Below, one piece after another: positions 42,051 through 53,600 of a stretch of DNA of 64,000 nucleotides. The notes under the pieces are model-generated. The model made no database searches. It was not told where the DNA came from and saw only the letters and a list, made by a program, of their open reading frames with translations. Location of the stretch: assembly GCA_902725215.1 (NCBI GenBank), contig CACUVI010000023.1, forward strand, positions 248,803-312,802, read 5' to 3'. The translations under genes were made by a program, and so were the position numbers. The first letter of the stretch is position 1; each line of letters starts with the position of its first letter. The DNA comes from Rhodospirillaceae bacterium LM-1. Its GTDB lineage: Bacteria > Pseudomonadota > Alphaproteobacteria > Rhodospirillales > WMHbin7.

Positions 42051-45000
42051 ATGAAAGATGCATACAAACTTTCCGCATGGCTTGCCGGTTCCATATGCCT
42101 TGTCTCCTTGGGAGTCGGGCTCATTCTTCTGTCATTTCGTGAGATCAATGACGCCGCAGCGATGCGTGTGGCCACGCATCATGTGATTGCGGACGCTGAA
42201 GAGTGGCTGTCAATGATAAAGGATGCCGAGACCAGTGAGCGGGGGTACTTGTTGACTGGAGATGAGAAATTCTTAGAGCCATATTTGATGGTTCGAGATG
42301 AAATTAAACCTAGCTTGGCGCGCTTGCGACAGAAAACAGTGATCGTCGAGGCACTGGCCATTTTGGATTCACTAGGACCTTTGGCTGATATGAAAATCGA
42401 GCATATGGCCACGAACATCGATAAGCGTCGAGTGCATGGACAAGATGCGATTCTGAATGACTTAAAAAGCGGTGTCGGAATGAAAATGATGGGCAACATC
42501 CGCCTTGAAGTTAAGAAATTTGTTGATTTAGAAGAGCGCATTCTAGAGCGGCGTGACCAGCAATTCGAAGCAAATATGCGAGAAATGCTGGTAGAAATTA
42601 TTGTATCAAGCGCCTTTGTTCTCATTCTGGCGATCTTATTCGCTATAGCGGTTTTTCGCAGAAATCAGCAACGTCTAGCGATTCTTGTCAACAAGCAAAC
42701 GCAGGAACTGCTTCAAATTGAAGCGGATACAAATGTAAGGCAAAAAGCAATCAACGACAGTCTGCAAGAAAGCCAGGAGAAACTCTCAGTTACGTTGAAT
42801 TCAATAGGGGATGCCGTCATTGCAACAGATGTACATGGATGTGTGACGCTTTTAAACCCGCAAGCTGAGCAGTTAACCGGATGGAAGCTGGCAGAGGCCA
42901 ATGGGCGTCCCATAGGCGAGGTTTTTAACATCATCAACCAGAGCACGCGCATGCCATCCGCCATCCCAGTTCTTGAGGCGCTGGCGAAAGGCACAATACA
43001 GGGCTTGGCAAACCATACGGTATTGGTTTCGCGTCACGGCAGCGAGTGCATCATTGCCGATAGCTGCGCGCCGATTCGCAACCGTGAAGAAAAAGTCATT
43101 GGCGCCGTTTTGGTGTTTCGCGATGTAACAGACGAATATAATTCACAGCAAGAATCGACTGACAGCGCCGCGCTGATCAAGACCATTCTCAATACGGTTG
43201 TCGATGGAATTGTCACCCTGCGGGCAAATGACGGAAGCATTGAAACAGCCAATCCGGCTGCAGAAAGAATGTTCGATTATACGGCCGATGAGCTAATCGG
43301 AAAGAGATTTAGCCTTCTTATCCCTGAACTAGATCAGGGACAGAATAATGGTACCCTAGAGTATTTTAGCGAGGGAGATAAAAATAGCGTCATTGGCATC
43401 GGTCGAGAGGTTGTAGGGCGACGGAAGGATGGAAGCGTCTTTCCGCTGGAAATTGCTGTTGGCGAAATGTGGCAGGGGGATCAAAGATATTTCACGGGAG
43501 TGCTGCGCGACATAACGTCGAGAAGATTGATTGAAGCTGAACAAAAGAAGCTAGATCAAAAACTTCATGATCTGCAATTTTATACAAGATCGCTTATCGA
43601 ATCGAACATTGACGCGCTTATGACCACCGATCCTCTGGGGATTGTAACAGACGTCAACATGCAGATGGAAGTGCTGACCGGTTGCACGCGAGATGAACTG
43701 GTTGGAACGCCGTTCAAAAACTATTTTACCGATCCTCATCGCGCAGAAGCTGGCATCAAGCTGGTTTTGGAGGAGAAGAAAGTTACGAACTACGAACTGA
43801 CAGCCAAATCCAGAGATGGAAAGGAAACTGAAGTTTCCTACAACGCGACGACCTTTTATGATCGCAATAGGAAATTGCAAGGTGTTTTTGCCGCTGCGCG
43901 CGACATATCCGAAAGGAAAAGACTTGATATTGCCTTGCAAGAGAAAAACATCGAGCTGGAAAGCGCTACGAGCCTAGCTGAAAAGGCCAATCTCGCAAAG
44001 TCAGAGTTTCTTTCCAGTATGAGCCATGAGCTTCGCAGTCCGTTGAATGCCATTCTTGGCTTCGCGCAGTTGATGGAATCAGATCCTCAGCCCCCAACAA
44101 GTTCGCAGAAGGAAAGCATCGTTCAAATCCTTCAGGCAGGATGGCATCTGTTGAAACTTATCAACGAGATTCTCGACCTTGCAAAAATCGAGTCAAGACA
44201 AGTGCCCATGTCAAAAGAACCCGTGTCATTAGCGGAAGTCATGCTGGAATGTCAGAGCATGATTGAACCTCAGGCGCAGCAGCGCGGCATCACCATGCGC
44301 TTTCCAGAATTCAACATTCCATATTTCGTCACAGCCGACAGGACACGCGTCAAGCAAGTCATTATCAACCTGCTTTCGAACTCAATTAAGTACAATGTCA
44401 AACAGGGAACCGTGGAAGTCCTGTGCACTGAAACCGCTGAGGATCGGATTAGAGTTAGCATTGTCGATACGGGGATTGGTATGTCATCCGATCAGATGGG
44501 GCAGCTATTTCAGGCATTCAACCGTCTTGGTCAAGAGGCTGGTGGCGAGGAAGGAACCGGTATTGGCCTTGTTGTGGCAAAGCGGCTTGTAGAGCTAATG
44601 GGTGGAACTATCGGCGTTGAAAGTGTCGTCGGTAGTGGAAGCGTATTTTGGTTCGAGCTGGTTTCCGCAGCCGAGCCAAAGCTGGCCGAGTTGGAAGAGG
44701 TGCCTGTCGCAGCAACAACACAACATCACTTGCAAGGCTCGTTGCAGAGAACTTTGTTGTATGTCGAGGACAACCCTGCGAACTTGAAACTCGTTCAGCA
44801 AATTATTGCTCGGCACCCCGAGTTGAGCTTGATGACGGCGACGGATGGAACCACTGGCGTTGCGCTAGCTGAAAGCACGATTCCTGAGGTGATTCTGATG
44901 GATATAAATCTACCCGGCATTAGCGGCCTTCAGGCATTGGAATTGCTTCAAAGCAACCCCAAAACCTCACACATTCCGATAATTGCAATTAGCGCCAACG

Positions 45001-45143
45001 CCATGCCGCGCGATGTGAGAAAAGGGCTGGATCTAGGCTTTTATCGTTATCTGACAAAGCCAATCAAATTGAACGAATTTATGGAGGCTTTGGACTCTGC
45101 GCTTGAATTCGCACATTCCGAGAAGGTTCGGCTAGAGGGTTAG
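42051..45143 (+). CDS. Hybrid sensor histidine kinase (CHASE3, three PAS, receiver)
   Basis: A 1030-residue membrane kinase. TM1 is at about 9-28. A CHASE3-like helical periplasmic domain follows (EEWLSMIKDAETSERGYLLTGDEKFLEPY), then TM2 at about 184-206. Three PAS domains come next (about 245-365, 375-500, 515-640), then a HisKA domain with phospho-His in SSMSHELRSPLNAILGF and HATPase_c with NLLSNSIKYN, DTGIGMS and GTGIGLVVAKRL. The C-terminal receiver (YVEDNPANL, VILMDINLPGISG, LTKPI) may relay phosphate onward. It starts a three-gene unit with two receiver-output proteins, its presumed targets. Confidence 0.93.
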   Translation: MKDAYKLSAWLAGSICLVSLGVGLILLSFREINDAAAMRVATHHVIADAEEWLSMIKDAETSERGYLLTGDEKFLEPYLMVRDEIKPSLARLRQKTVIVEALAILDSLGPLADMKIEHMATNIDKRRVHGQDAILNDLKSGVGMKMMGNIRLEVKKFVDLEERILERRDQQFEANMREMLVEIIVSSAFVLILAILFAIAVFRRNQQRLAILVNKQTQELLQIEADTNVRQKAINDSLQESQEKLSVTLNSIGDAVIATDVHGCVTLLNPQAEQLTGWKLAEANGRPIGEVFNIINQSTRMPSAIPVLEALAKGTIQGLANHTVLVSRHGSECIIADSCAPIRNREEKVIGAVLVFRDVTDEYNSQQESTDSAALIKTILNTVVDGIVTLRANDGSIETANPAAERMFDYTADELIGKRFSLLIPELDQGQNNGTLEYFSEGDKNSVIGIGREVVGRRKDGSVFPLEIAVGEMWQGDQRYFTGVLRDITSRRLIEAEQKKLDQKLHDLQFYTRSLIESNIDALMTTDPLGIVTDVNMQMEVLTGCTRDELVGTPFKNYFTDPHRAEAGIKLVLEEKKVTNYELTAKSRDGKETEVSYNATTFYDRNRKLQGVFAAARDISERKRLDIALQEKNIELESATSLAEKANLAKSEFLSSMSHELRSPLNAILGFAQLMESDPQPPTSSQKESIVQILQAGWHLLKLINEILDLAKIESRQVPMSKEPVSLAEVMLECQSMIEPQAQQRGITMRFPEFNIPYFVTADRTRVKQVIINLLSNSIKYNVKQGTVEVLCTETAEDRIRVSIVDTGIGMSSDQMGQLFQAFNRLGQEAGGEEGTGIGLVVAKRLVELMGGTIGVESVVGSGSVFWFELVSAAEPKLAELEEVPVAATTQHHLQGSLQRTLLYVEDNPANLKLVQQIIARHPELSLMTATDGTTGVALAESTIPEVILMDINLPGISGLQALELLQSNPKTSHIPIIAISANAMPRDVRKGLDLGFYRYLTKPIKLNEFMEALDSALEFAHSEKVRLEG

Positions 45144-45147
45144 AGAA

Positions 45148-46287
45148 ATGGCAATGGTCGATTCGGCGGCAATTCTCAATGCGAAAATACTGATTGTCGA
45201 TGACTTGGAGGCGAACCTTTTGCTTTTAAGCAGGATGCTTGCAACGGCAGGATATACCTCGGTCACAACATCACAATTCCCACAGGGGGTTTGTGAACTC
45301 TACCGCAAGAATCGCTATGCGCTCATTTTACTCGATCTTCAGATGCCTGAGATGGATGGATTCCAGGTCATGGAGAAGTTGAAGGAGGTTGAGCCTAGCG
45401 GTTATCTTCCTGTCCTCGTTATAACGGCTCAACCAGCCAACAAGCTACGGGCTTTGCATGCAGGGGCAAAGGACTTCATTGGCAAGCCATTTGAGTTGGC
45501 GGAAGTTCTGGCAAGAGTTCAGAATATGCTGGAAGTGCGACTGCTGCATGATGAGGCAATAGAGTATGGCAAGGCTTTAGAACAGAAGATCCAGGAGGCA
45601 GAAGCAAGCCATGAATTAGTCCGCCTCAAGAGCGCTGAGGCGGTTGAATTATACGAAAAGGTAATTGCAGAGCAAAGGCGTTCAATTGAGTTAAGCCTTC
45701 AACCTGGCGCCATGGTGGGCGTTGAAAGGGAAGAACGCCTTTCAACGCTTTGGCCTCGAAGCCTATTTCTACGTCATCCCTGGCTTCAACTGAACCTGCT
45801 GACGGCATTTGTTGCAGGTGCCGTCGTCAGCATGTTCCATGACACCATCGATCGCCTTTTGATTCTTACTATATTTCTGCCGGTGCTGGCTGGGCAATCG
45901 GGCAATACAGGCAGTCAGGCTTTGGCAATAACTTTGCGTGGATTCACATTAGGAGACATGCAACCTGGCAAAGCGTTATTGCTGGTTAGAAAAGAAGCTT
46001 TGCTAGGGCTTTTGAATGGTGCGTTGGTTGGACTTGTCGCGGCGGCCGCTATGTACGTCGTTGCCTCGATTCAACATGCGCCTAACGCATTCATGCTAAG
46101 CACCGTCGTCCTGCTTGCTATGATTGGCAGCTGCGCCATTAGCGGCATCAGCGGGGCAATAGTTCCCCTCGTACTTAGACGACTTGGCGCTGATCCTGTC
46201 ACGGCTTCAAGCATTTTCCTGACGACAGCTACCGACGTGGCAAGCATGGGGATGCTTCTGGGGCTTGCGGCGGTGTTGGTCAAGTGA
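45148..46287 (+). CDS. Response-regulator receiver fused to an MgtE magnesium-channel membrane domain
   Basis: A 379-residue protein. Residues 1-130 are a receiver with IVDDLEAN, phospho-acceptor D63 in ILLDLQMPEMDG and K113 in IGKPF. A coiled coil (about 135-185) leads to the MgtE transmembrane domain from about 205. The MgtE features are LRHPWLQLNLLTAFVAGAVV, LPVLAGQSGNTGSQALAITL, RGFTLGD, and GADPVTASSIFLTTATDVAS, whose Asp363 matches the pore acid of MgtE. The usual MgtE N-domain and CBS pair that sense magnesium are absent; the receiver takes their place. Its receiver is nearly a copy of that in the next gene. Confidence 0.85.
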   Translation: MAMVDSAAILNAKILIVDDLEANLLLLSRMLATAGYTSVTTSQFPQGVCELYRKNRYALILLDLQMPEMDGFQVMEKLKEVEPSGYLPVLVITAQPANKLRALHAGAKDFIGKPFELAEVLARVQNMLEVRLLHDEAIEYGKALEQKIQEAEASHELVRLKSAEAVELYEKVIAEQRRSIELSLQPGAMVGVEREERLSTLWPRSLFLRHPWLQLNLLTAFVAGAVVSMFHDTIDRLLILTIFLPVLAGQSGNTGSQALAITLRGFTLGDMQPGKALLLVRKEALLGLLNGALVGLVAAAAMYVVASIQHAPNAFMLSTVVLLAMIGSCAISGISGAIVPLVLRRLGADPVTASSIFLTTATDVASMGMLLGLAAVLVK

Positions 46288-46362
46288 GCTTATGACGGAT
46301 GGCTTGTTTTCTGAGAGAAGGCAGTTTGCGATTAATTTTGTCGGTGAAAATGGTAGGCGGTT

Positions 46363-47454
46363 ATGAGCACGATCAACAAGTCCGATGTCCTAAAGAGCAG
46401 AATCCTTATCGTTGACGACATGCCGGCGAATGTGAACCTGCTTTCGCGAATGCTGATGGCTGCTGGATACTCGAACCTTTCGTCAACAATGAACCCGCTT
46501 GAGGTTTGTTCGCTTTTCCAGCAAAACCGCTATGACCTAATTCTATTAGATCTTCAGATGCCAATTATGGATGGCTTTCAAGTGATGGAGCAGCTCAAGC
46601 AAATTGAACCGGGAGATTATCTCCCAGTCCTTGTGATTACCGCGCAGCCGAATCATAAGTTGCGCGCCCTTCAAGCCGGCGCCAAGGATTTCATCAGTAA
46701 GCCGTTTGATTTGGCCGAGGTGCTGGCGCGCGTCCAAAATATGCTTGAGGTAAGGCTTTTATATAGCGAGCTTCATAGTTTCAGCAGAGAGTTGGAACAG
46801 CGCGTTCTTGAAAGAACGGCCGAACTTAAGGAAAGCTATCTGGAGACCATTTTTACCATGACGCGTGCCGCCGAACATAAGGATGAGGATACCGGCGCTC
46901 ATGTTCAGCGCATCAGTTATTACAGCCGCGATCTTGCTTCGATGCTTGGGATGGATGAGGGATTCGTCAATAGCGTGTTTTTTGCAAGCCCTATGCACGA
47001 CATTGGTAAAATCGGCATTCCTGACCACATTCTTCTTAAGCCTGGAGCCCATACGCCGCCTGAGTGCGCCATAATGAAAAGTCACGCCGCAATGGGGGCC
47101 ATGATACTTGGCAACAGCAAATCAGTATTTCTCAAGATGGGGGCGGAGATTGCCTTAAATCATCATGAACGGTGGGACGGCGGTGGCTATCCGAATGGCA
47201 AATCTAAGGAGGAAATACCCTTGTCGGCGCGCATCGTCAATATCTGTGATATTTACGACGCCCTTCGAAGCAAGCGATGCTACAAGCCAGCCTTCGATCA
47301 TGAGAAGGCTTTGAACATATTTATTCAGGGCGATGGACGAACGCTGCCAGAGCATTTTGATCCTGCCATTCATGCGACGTTCATCAAGAATCACGCCGTA
47401 TTTAATGATATTTTTGAGTCAACTCAAAGTCTAGATGGTCAGGGTAATGTGTGA
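46363..47454 (+). CDS. Receiver/HD-GYP response regulator (RpfG-like)
   Basis: A 363-residue c-di-GMP phosphodiesterase. The receiver domain (about 1-135: IVDDMPAN, LILLDLQMPIMDG, ISKPF) is joined by a coiled coil to an HD-GYP domain. That domain has MHDIGKIGIPDHILLKPG, MKSHAAMGA and NHHERWDGGGYP, all metal and catalytic residues being present with normal spacing. It should be controlled by phosphotransfer from the hybrid kinase at 42051. It shares the QMP.MDGFQVME.LK..EP..YLPVLVITAQP and LAEVLARVQNMLEVRLL blocks with the receiver of the upstream MgtE fusion. Confidence 0.94.
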   Translation: MSTINKSDVLKSRILIVDDMPANVNLLSRMLMAAGYSNLSSTMNPLEVCSLFQQNRYDLILLDLQMPIMDGFQVMEQLKQIEPGDYLPVLVITAQPNHKLRALQAGAKDFISKPFDLAEVLARVQNMLEVRLLYSELHSFSRELEQRVLERTAELKESYLETIFTMTRAAEHKDEDTGAHVQRISYYSRDLASMLGMDEGFVNSVFFASPMHDIGKIGIPDHILLKPGAHTPPECAIMKSHAAMGAMILGNSKSVFLKMGAEIALNHHERWDGGGYPNGKSKEEIPLSARIVNICDIYDALRSKRCYKPAFDHEKALNIFIQGDGRTLPEHFDPAIHATFIKNHAVFNDIFESTQSLDGQGNV

Positions 47455-47567
47455 CGGTCTATCTGTTGAATGTTGAGACAGTGATCGGCGACACTTGCGA
47501 AAACAACGTTACGGCTTACAAGAACGGTAATCATCTGACAGTTCCGCTTCCGGTGGACTGGATTTAA
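47451..47567 (+). CDS. Possible 38-residue protein coupled to the HD-GYP gene
   Basis: A GTG at 47451 overlaps the TGA of the HD-GYP gene and opens a frame ending YKNGNHLTVPLPVDWI. There is no ribosome-binding site apart from coupling and no known family. It may be chance. Confidence 0.25.
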   Translation: MTVYLLNVETVIGDTCENNVTAYKNGNHLTVPLPVDWI

Positions 47568-47652
47568 GTGGCCTACATGGCCGTCGATATTTCACGGTTT
47601 CCCCCGTCTGGTAGGCTTTGGCGGGCAAGCTCAGAGTCGATTTATCTGTTTT

Positions 47653-50600
47653 TTAGTTGGCAAGGACTATCACCTCGACAATATGTTCCCTCTGGTCATC
47701 AAGCAAGTGGATCACCTTGTCGTGAAGCTCAACGCCATCAAGCATTACGCTAGTCACGCAGCTCTTGCCTGCATCGCCACCGCGCTCTTGTGTCAGGGCG
47801 ATATGATAAACGGTTTTATGATATCGGTAGTGTATCTTGAACGCCTGCCAATCCAAGGGCAGGCAGGGAGCAAAGTGCAGCCGGCTTCCTTCAAGGTGCA
47901 GGCCTAGCAAAGATTCCGTAACAAGCCGGTACATCCACCCTGCCGAGCCGGTGTACCAGCTCCATCCACCGCGGCCGGTATGCGGCGCAAGCGCATAGAC
48001 ATCGGCGGCCATGACATAGGGTTCGACTTTATAGGTCGCAATGGCTTGAGCCGATGACGCGTGGTTCACCGGGTTGATCATGGCTGTGAGTTCCCAGGCG
48101 CGTTTGGCATCTCCCAAGGCTGCGAAGGCCATGGCCGCCCAGATCGCCCCATGGGTGTATTGTCCGCCATTCTCCCTGACGCCCGGCACATAGCCCCGGA
48201 TGTAGCCGGGATTCAGGCTTGAGGTGTCAAAAGGTGGATCAAGAAGCTGGATGAGCGAGGCGTCGTCCCGCACCAGTCGCGCATCGACCTCTTTCATGGC
48301 CATGCTGGAGCGAATCTGATCGCCTGCCTCTGACAGCACGGCCCAACTCTGAGATATCGAATCGATCCGGCATTCCACGTTGTCGGCAGATCCCAGAGGT
48401 GTTCCATCATCAAAATAGGCACGACGATACCAAGCGCCATCCCAGCCGTGTCGCTCTAGGTTCTGGCGCAGCCGCTCTTCCTTCTCAAGACATAGTTCAG
48501 CAAAAGCGGCATCTTCATTCAAGCGTGCCAGTTCAGCGAACTTTCTTAAGACATCACACAGGAAGAAGCCCAGCCAAATGCTTTCGCCCCTGCCTTGCAA
48601 CCCCACCAGATTCATACCGTCGTTCCAGTCGCCTGAACCGATCAGCGGCAATCCGTGCTCGCCAAAGCGCAAGCCATGGAGAATAGCGCGCAAACAATGT
48701 TCGTACAGGCTGGCCTGTTCAGCAGACCGGCTTGGCAGGTCGTAGTAGGAGTCATCCTCAGCATTAACCGGTCGGCCTTCCAGGAAGGGCACAAGCTCAT
48801 CCAGCACCCCGGTGTCCCCGGTACTTGTTACGTAGCGGCTGACAGCCAAGGGCAGCCAAAGAAAATCGTCAGAACAATGCGTTCGCACGCCACGGCCCGA
48901 TGGAGGATGCCACCAGTGTTGAACGTCACCCTCCAGAAACTGGCGGCTGGCGGATATCAGAAGATGTTCGCGCACCAAGTCGGGCTTGGCATGAATCAGC
49001 GCCATCACATCTTGCAACTGGTCGCGGAAGCCAAAGGCGCCCCCCGATTGGTAATAGCCGCTGCGCGCCCAAAGGCGGCAGGCCAGGGTCTGGTAGATCA
49101 ACCAGCCATTTGCCAGGACATTAATCGTTGCATCGGGCGTCTCCACCTGTACGGTTCCCAGCGTTTGGTTCCAGTGCAGCCATAGGGCTTCCAGAACTTC
49201 GCGCGCCGCCAACGATCCCTTAAATCTCTTCAGGAGATGGCTAGCATCCTCGGCAGTGCGTCCGACGCCAAGTCTAAAGACGATGTCGCGATCTTCACCA
49301 TCTGCCAAATCGAAGCGCACCTGGATGGCCGCACAAGGATCAAGCCCTGCGCCCACCTTGCCGGACAAGCGCGCCCGCGACATGGCGGCTGGGCTTGCTA
49401 GCGAGCCGTTGCGACCTATGAATTCCCTGCGGTCGCCAGTCAGACTTCGCATTGGGTCGTCCACGTCGAAAAAGGCGACGTGACCATTGAATTCCGTGTT
49501 GTAGTGGTTTCTTGCCAAAATCGCCCCGCTATGGGGGTCAATTTTTGTGGTCACATGCATGGCCGATTTCGCCCGCAGATCTCCCAACACCCACTCGACA
49601 TAGCCTGTCGCAGAGAGTTTCCGGTGCCGACCTGACTCGTTGCGTAGTTTCAAGACCGAAAATTTGATCGCAGCGTCCACAGCAACGTAAACCCATAGCT
49701 CGGAATAAATACCGTCCGACAAGGTCTCAAAGACGCTGTAACCGAATCCATGCCGGACGGTGTAAGGCCTTGATGCTGGGGCAGGCAGCGGAGTCGGCGA
49801 CCAGACATGGCCGGTTTCTTCATCGCGCAAGTAAATGGCCTCGCCGCTGGCATCGCTGATCGGATCGTTGTGCCAGGGGCTAAGGCGAAATTCGTGTGCG
49901 TTTTCGCTCCAGCTGTAGGCGCCTCCACTTTCCGAAATGATCGTCCCAAAAAGTGGATTGGCCAGCACATTTACCCAAGGCGCCGGCGTCGCTTGACTGT
50001 GTGCGAGCGTCATCACGTATTCGCGCCCGTCGGCGGTAAAGCCGCCCAGACCGTTGGATAGTATCAGATCGCTGCGTAATGGCTGAGGAGGGAAAACGGC
50101 TTCGGCGATGTTCGGACGGCTAGGGGCAAAGCGTGGCTGACGTGGGATGGCCAGACTGCGATGTTCAAGTTGCTCGGCCAGCGATCCTAGTTCGTCCGTG
50201 ATGACGGCGCGCGCGACCGACTGGAACAGAATGCGGTCCTCGCTGGAAATCTGTTCGGTCAAGCGTACGAAGATGCCGCCCGGACGGTCGATCACGCTAG
50301 CCTCGATGCCCGAGGCGATCAGCCCCATGATCTGGTCATGCAGGCGTTGCCGGTAACCGGCGTGATCTTCGTTCCAGATTACCAGATCCACCGCCAATCC
50401 CTTTAGACGCCAATAGGCATGTGCCTGCACAAGCTGGCGCACGAGATCAATATTGGCTTCGTCGGCTATTTTCAGAAGTACGATCGGCAAATCGCCGGAG
50501 ATGGCATAACCCCATAAACCCGACTGCCCGCGGCGATTTTGTATTAGCAGTTGGGCATCGGCGCGTAAGACTGGGTTGGCATAGATGACGGAGCTCGCCA

Positions 50601-53600
50601 AGCGAGCATACAGTTGCGCATCGGCTTCGGTAGCATTGAGTTGACGCAGAACCACCTGGCTGTGGGTCCATGACAGATCAAAAACACGGTCGGATAGATG
50701 ACGGTCTTGATACTTTTCCACTAGTCCCAAGGCGCTATCGCGGCTATCGCCAACGCCAGTCACCATGTCGATTATGGCCGTTTGTTCGGGAGCAAGCGTT
50801 ATGCTATATCGGATGGCTGCAATGGGATCCAATACCGATCCGCAAGTGCCCGAAAGGGAGGCCTTGCCGCTTAACGCCATGGGGGCCATTGCGTTACGGG
50901 TTCTGCCGATGAAACGCAGGCGATCCGTCTCGAACGACATCTCGCCAATCTCCAGCCCATGCGCCACCATCAGATGAAACATCCAGGGCGACTCTTCGCC
51001 CCGAGATCTGGGTCTGCGCGTGCATAAAATGGCGTGGCGGTCCTGAAGAATTTCGGTTTGCACAAATAGATTGCTGAAGGCCGGATGCAGGGCATCTGCG
51101 GCGGCTGGGGCAATCACCACTTCGGCGTAACTGGTGACGTCGATGGTCCTGCGCTTTGGCGAATGATTGGTGATGTGGACACGGCGCAGTTCGATATCGT
51201 CTTCCGGAGAGACGACGATCTCGGTATGCGTCTCGAAGGCGCCATCGTCTGCGCCAATGGAATCACGTCGGCGGAATTCTGCGCGGCCTTCGGAGAAGAT
51301 TGTTTCGTAAGTCGCCGGGTACTTCAATGTTGGCTGATAGCCCGTCGACCAAAAAACCCCACTTGCCAAATCTCGAATATAGCAGAAGGAACCCCAGTTA
51401 TCGCAGGTGCCGTCTTCGCGCCAGCGCGTAACCGCCAGATCCTTCCACCGGCTATAGCCCCCACCGGCACAGGTGACCATCACTTGGTAACGTCCGTTAG
51501 ACAGCAACTGGACTTCGGGCACCAGAGTATCTGGACTGTCGAAGACCCGGATCGGCGCCTCGACGGCAACCGGCGTCTGACGCGCCTCGGAAAGCTGCGC
51601 AGTATAAGAGGTCACCGCCGTAGCTTTTGGAATCCTTTCTTGCAGCAGCAGCATTATGGCTTGAAACTGGCGATCCGCCTCAAAGCGGCGCTGCATCGGG
51701 CGATCCAGAATTAAGTAAGCCAGGGACAATAGGCTCATCCCCTGATGATGCGCCATGAAGGCGCGCACGACGGAGCTGGACTGACCTCGGCGCTGTCGAG
51801 CGGGGGTATAGTCGATGGCTTCAAAGAAGCCGTAATGACCGATAAAGCCGTCGGCGGCAAGACGCTGCAGATTCAAACACGCCTCTTCGGGAATCACCAT
51901 CAGGGCCAGCGCCGATGCATAAGGGGCAACGACCAGATCTTCGGCCAACCCACGCTTCAGACCAAGGCCCGGCACGCCAAAGGCCCGATATTGGTAATTA
52001 AGATGAATATCGACAGTATTATACGCGGACTCTGAAATTCCCCACGGAACACCGCGCTGCCCACCATATTCGATCTGCCTAGCCACAGCAGCCCTGCAAG
52101 TCTGGTCAAGCAAAGTGTTGTCATAGGTCGGCATAACCAGAAGCGGCATAAGATATTCGAACATTGAACCGCTCCACGACAGGAGCACAGATTCTCCCCC
52201 AGCGTTAGTCAGCAAGCGACCTAGGGCAAACCAGCTTTCCTGTGGTAATTGTCCCTGTGCAATTGCCACAAAGCTGCACAGCCTAGCTTCCGAGGCCAGC
52301 AAATCGTAGTAACTCGAATCCAGCCGGCGCTCGGCAACGTTATACCCGATGGTCAATAAATGGCGCGCCTTGTCGAACAGGAACTCGTATTCCATATCTG
52401 CGAGTTCACCGGCCAACAATGCCAGGCGCTCGATTTCCGCTATTCTTTCTTTTGCACGCAGACTCGCTTGAGAGATGTGTCTTTGCAAATCGGCAAGCCA
52501 CTCTTGAGCTGCTGCTGATATCTTTGCCTCAAGCCTTTCTTTGATGACCGCACGTAGATCATCATCCAGCCTTGCCAGCCCGCGCAGAGTCGGAATGCCG
52601 ACCATGCCCGCAACGTCCTCCAGCCCATTCGGAGCCGCTGGAAGTGTCAGCCACGGGGCAAGGTATATCAATTCATCCAGCGCCTCACGGATTTGCAGCG
52701 CCAGGGCCTGTGTCCATAGACTGCCTTCGCTGTCGGGAGCTGTCTGGCTGCTCGCAGTCAGCAAGACAAGCCCATTTGCTTCGATCGCCATCCGTTCAAG
52801 ATGCGACGAGATAGGTGCAAGGGTGCTTTGGCAAACGGCGGATGCTAGGTCAACCTCGCTTTGAAGCTGCAACAATTTACTTGACGCGGTATCGTCCAGA
52901 GCGGTGTCAAGGATCCTCAGAGTGTCCTTCAAGCCTTCAAATAGTTGAGCGCAAAATATCTTATCATCGACATGGGCCAGCAGCCCGGACCGAAGGGTCA
53001 GCAGGTGGCCGCCAAGATTCCCGCTATCCACCGTCGAGATGTAGAGAGGAGGCAATGGCAGCAATGTCTCGGTGTCGTACCAATTATAGAAATGCCCACG
53101 GTGACGCTCCATGTTCTCCATGGTATTGAGGGTCATCGCTGTGCGCCGAACAAGTTGACCGGAGCCGATGTAGCCGAAGTCGTAGGCGGATAGATTGGCC
53201 AAAAGGGCCAAACCCATGTTGGTTGGCGATGTGCGATGCGCAACCGCTGCGATGCGATACTCTTGAATATTGTCAGGCGGTAGCCAATGGTCCCCGGGGC
53301 CGACAAATTTGTCGAAGAAGGCCCAGGTGCGGCGCGCAACAGACCGCAAGAAGATAGTCTGTTCGGCTGTCACTGAGGCTTTGCGGAGTGACAATGGCAG
53401 GCTGATCCACCACATTACGATGGGGGAAGCAAACCACATGAATAAAACAGGTCCCGCCATGATCAGCACGTCTGGAGTCATTGCCGCAAGATAGACTGCC
53501 AAAGCAGCAGAGATGCCAGGGGCGAACCACATCGTCCGGAAATTGGCGGCAAGGGTCGTCTGATCTCGTAGGCCTTGTTCGTGAGAATCTTCGCTCGACG

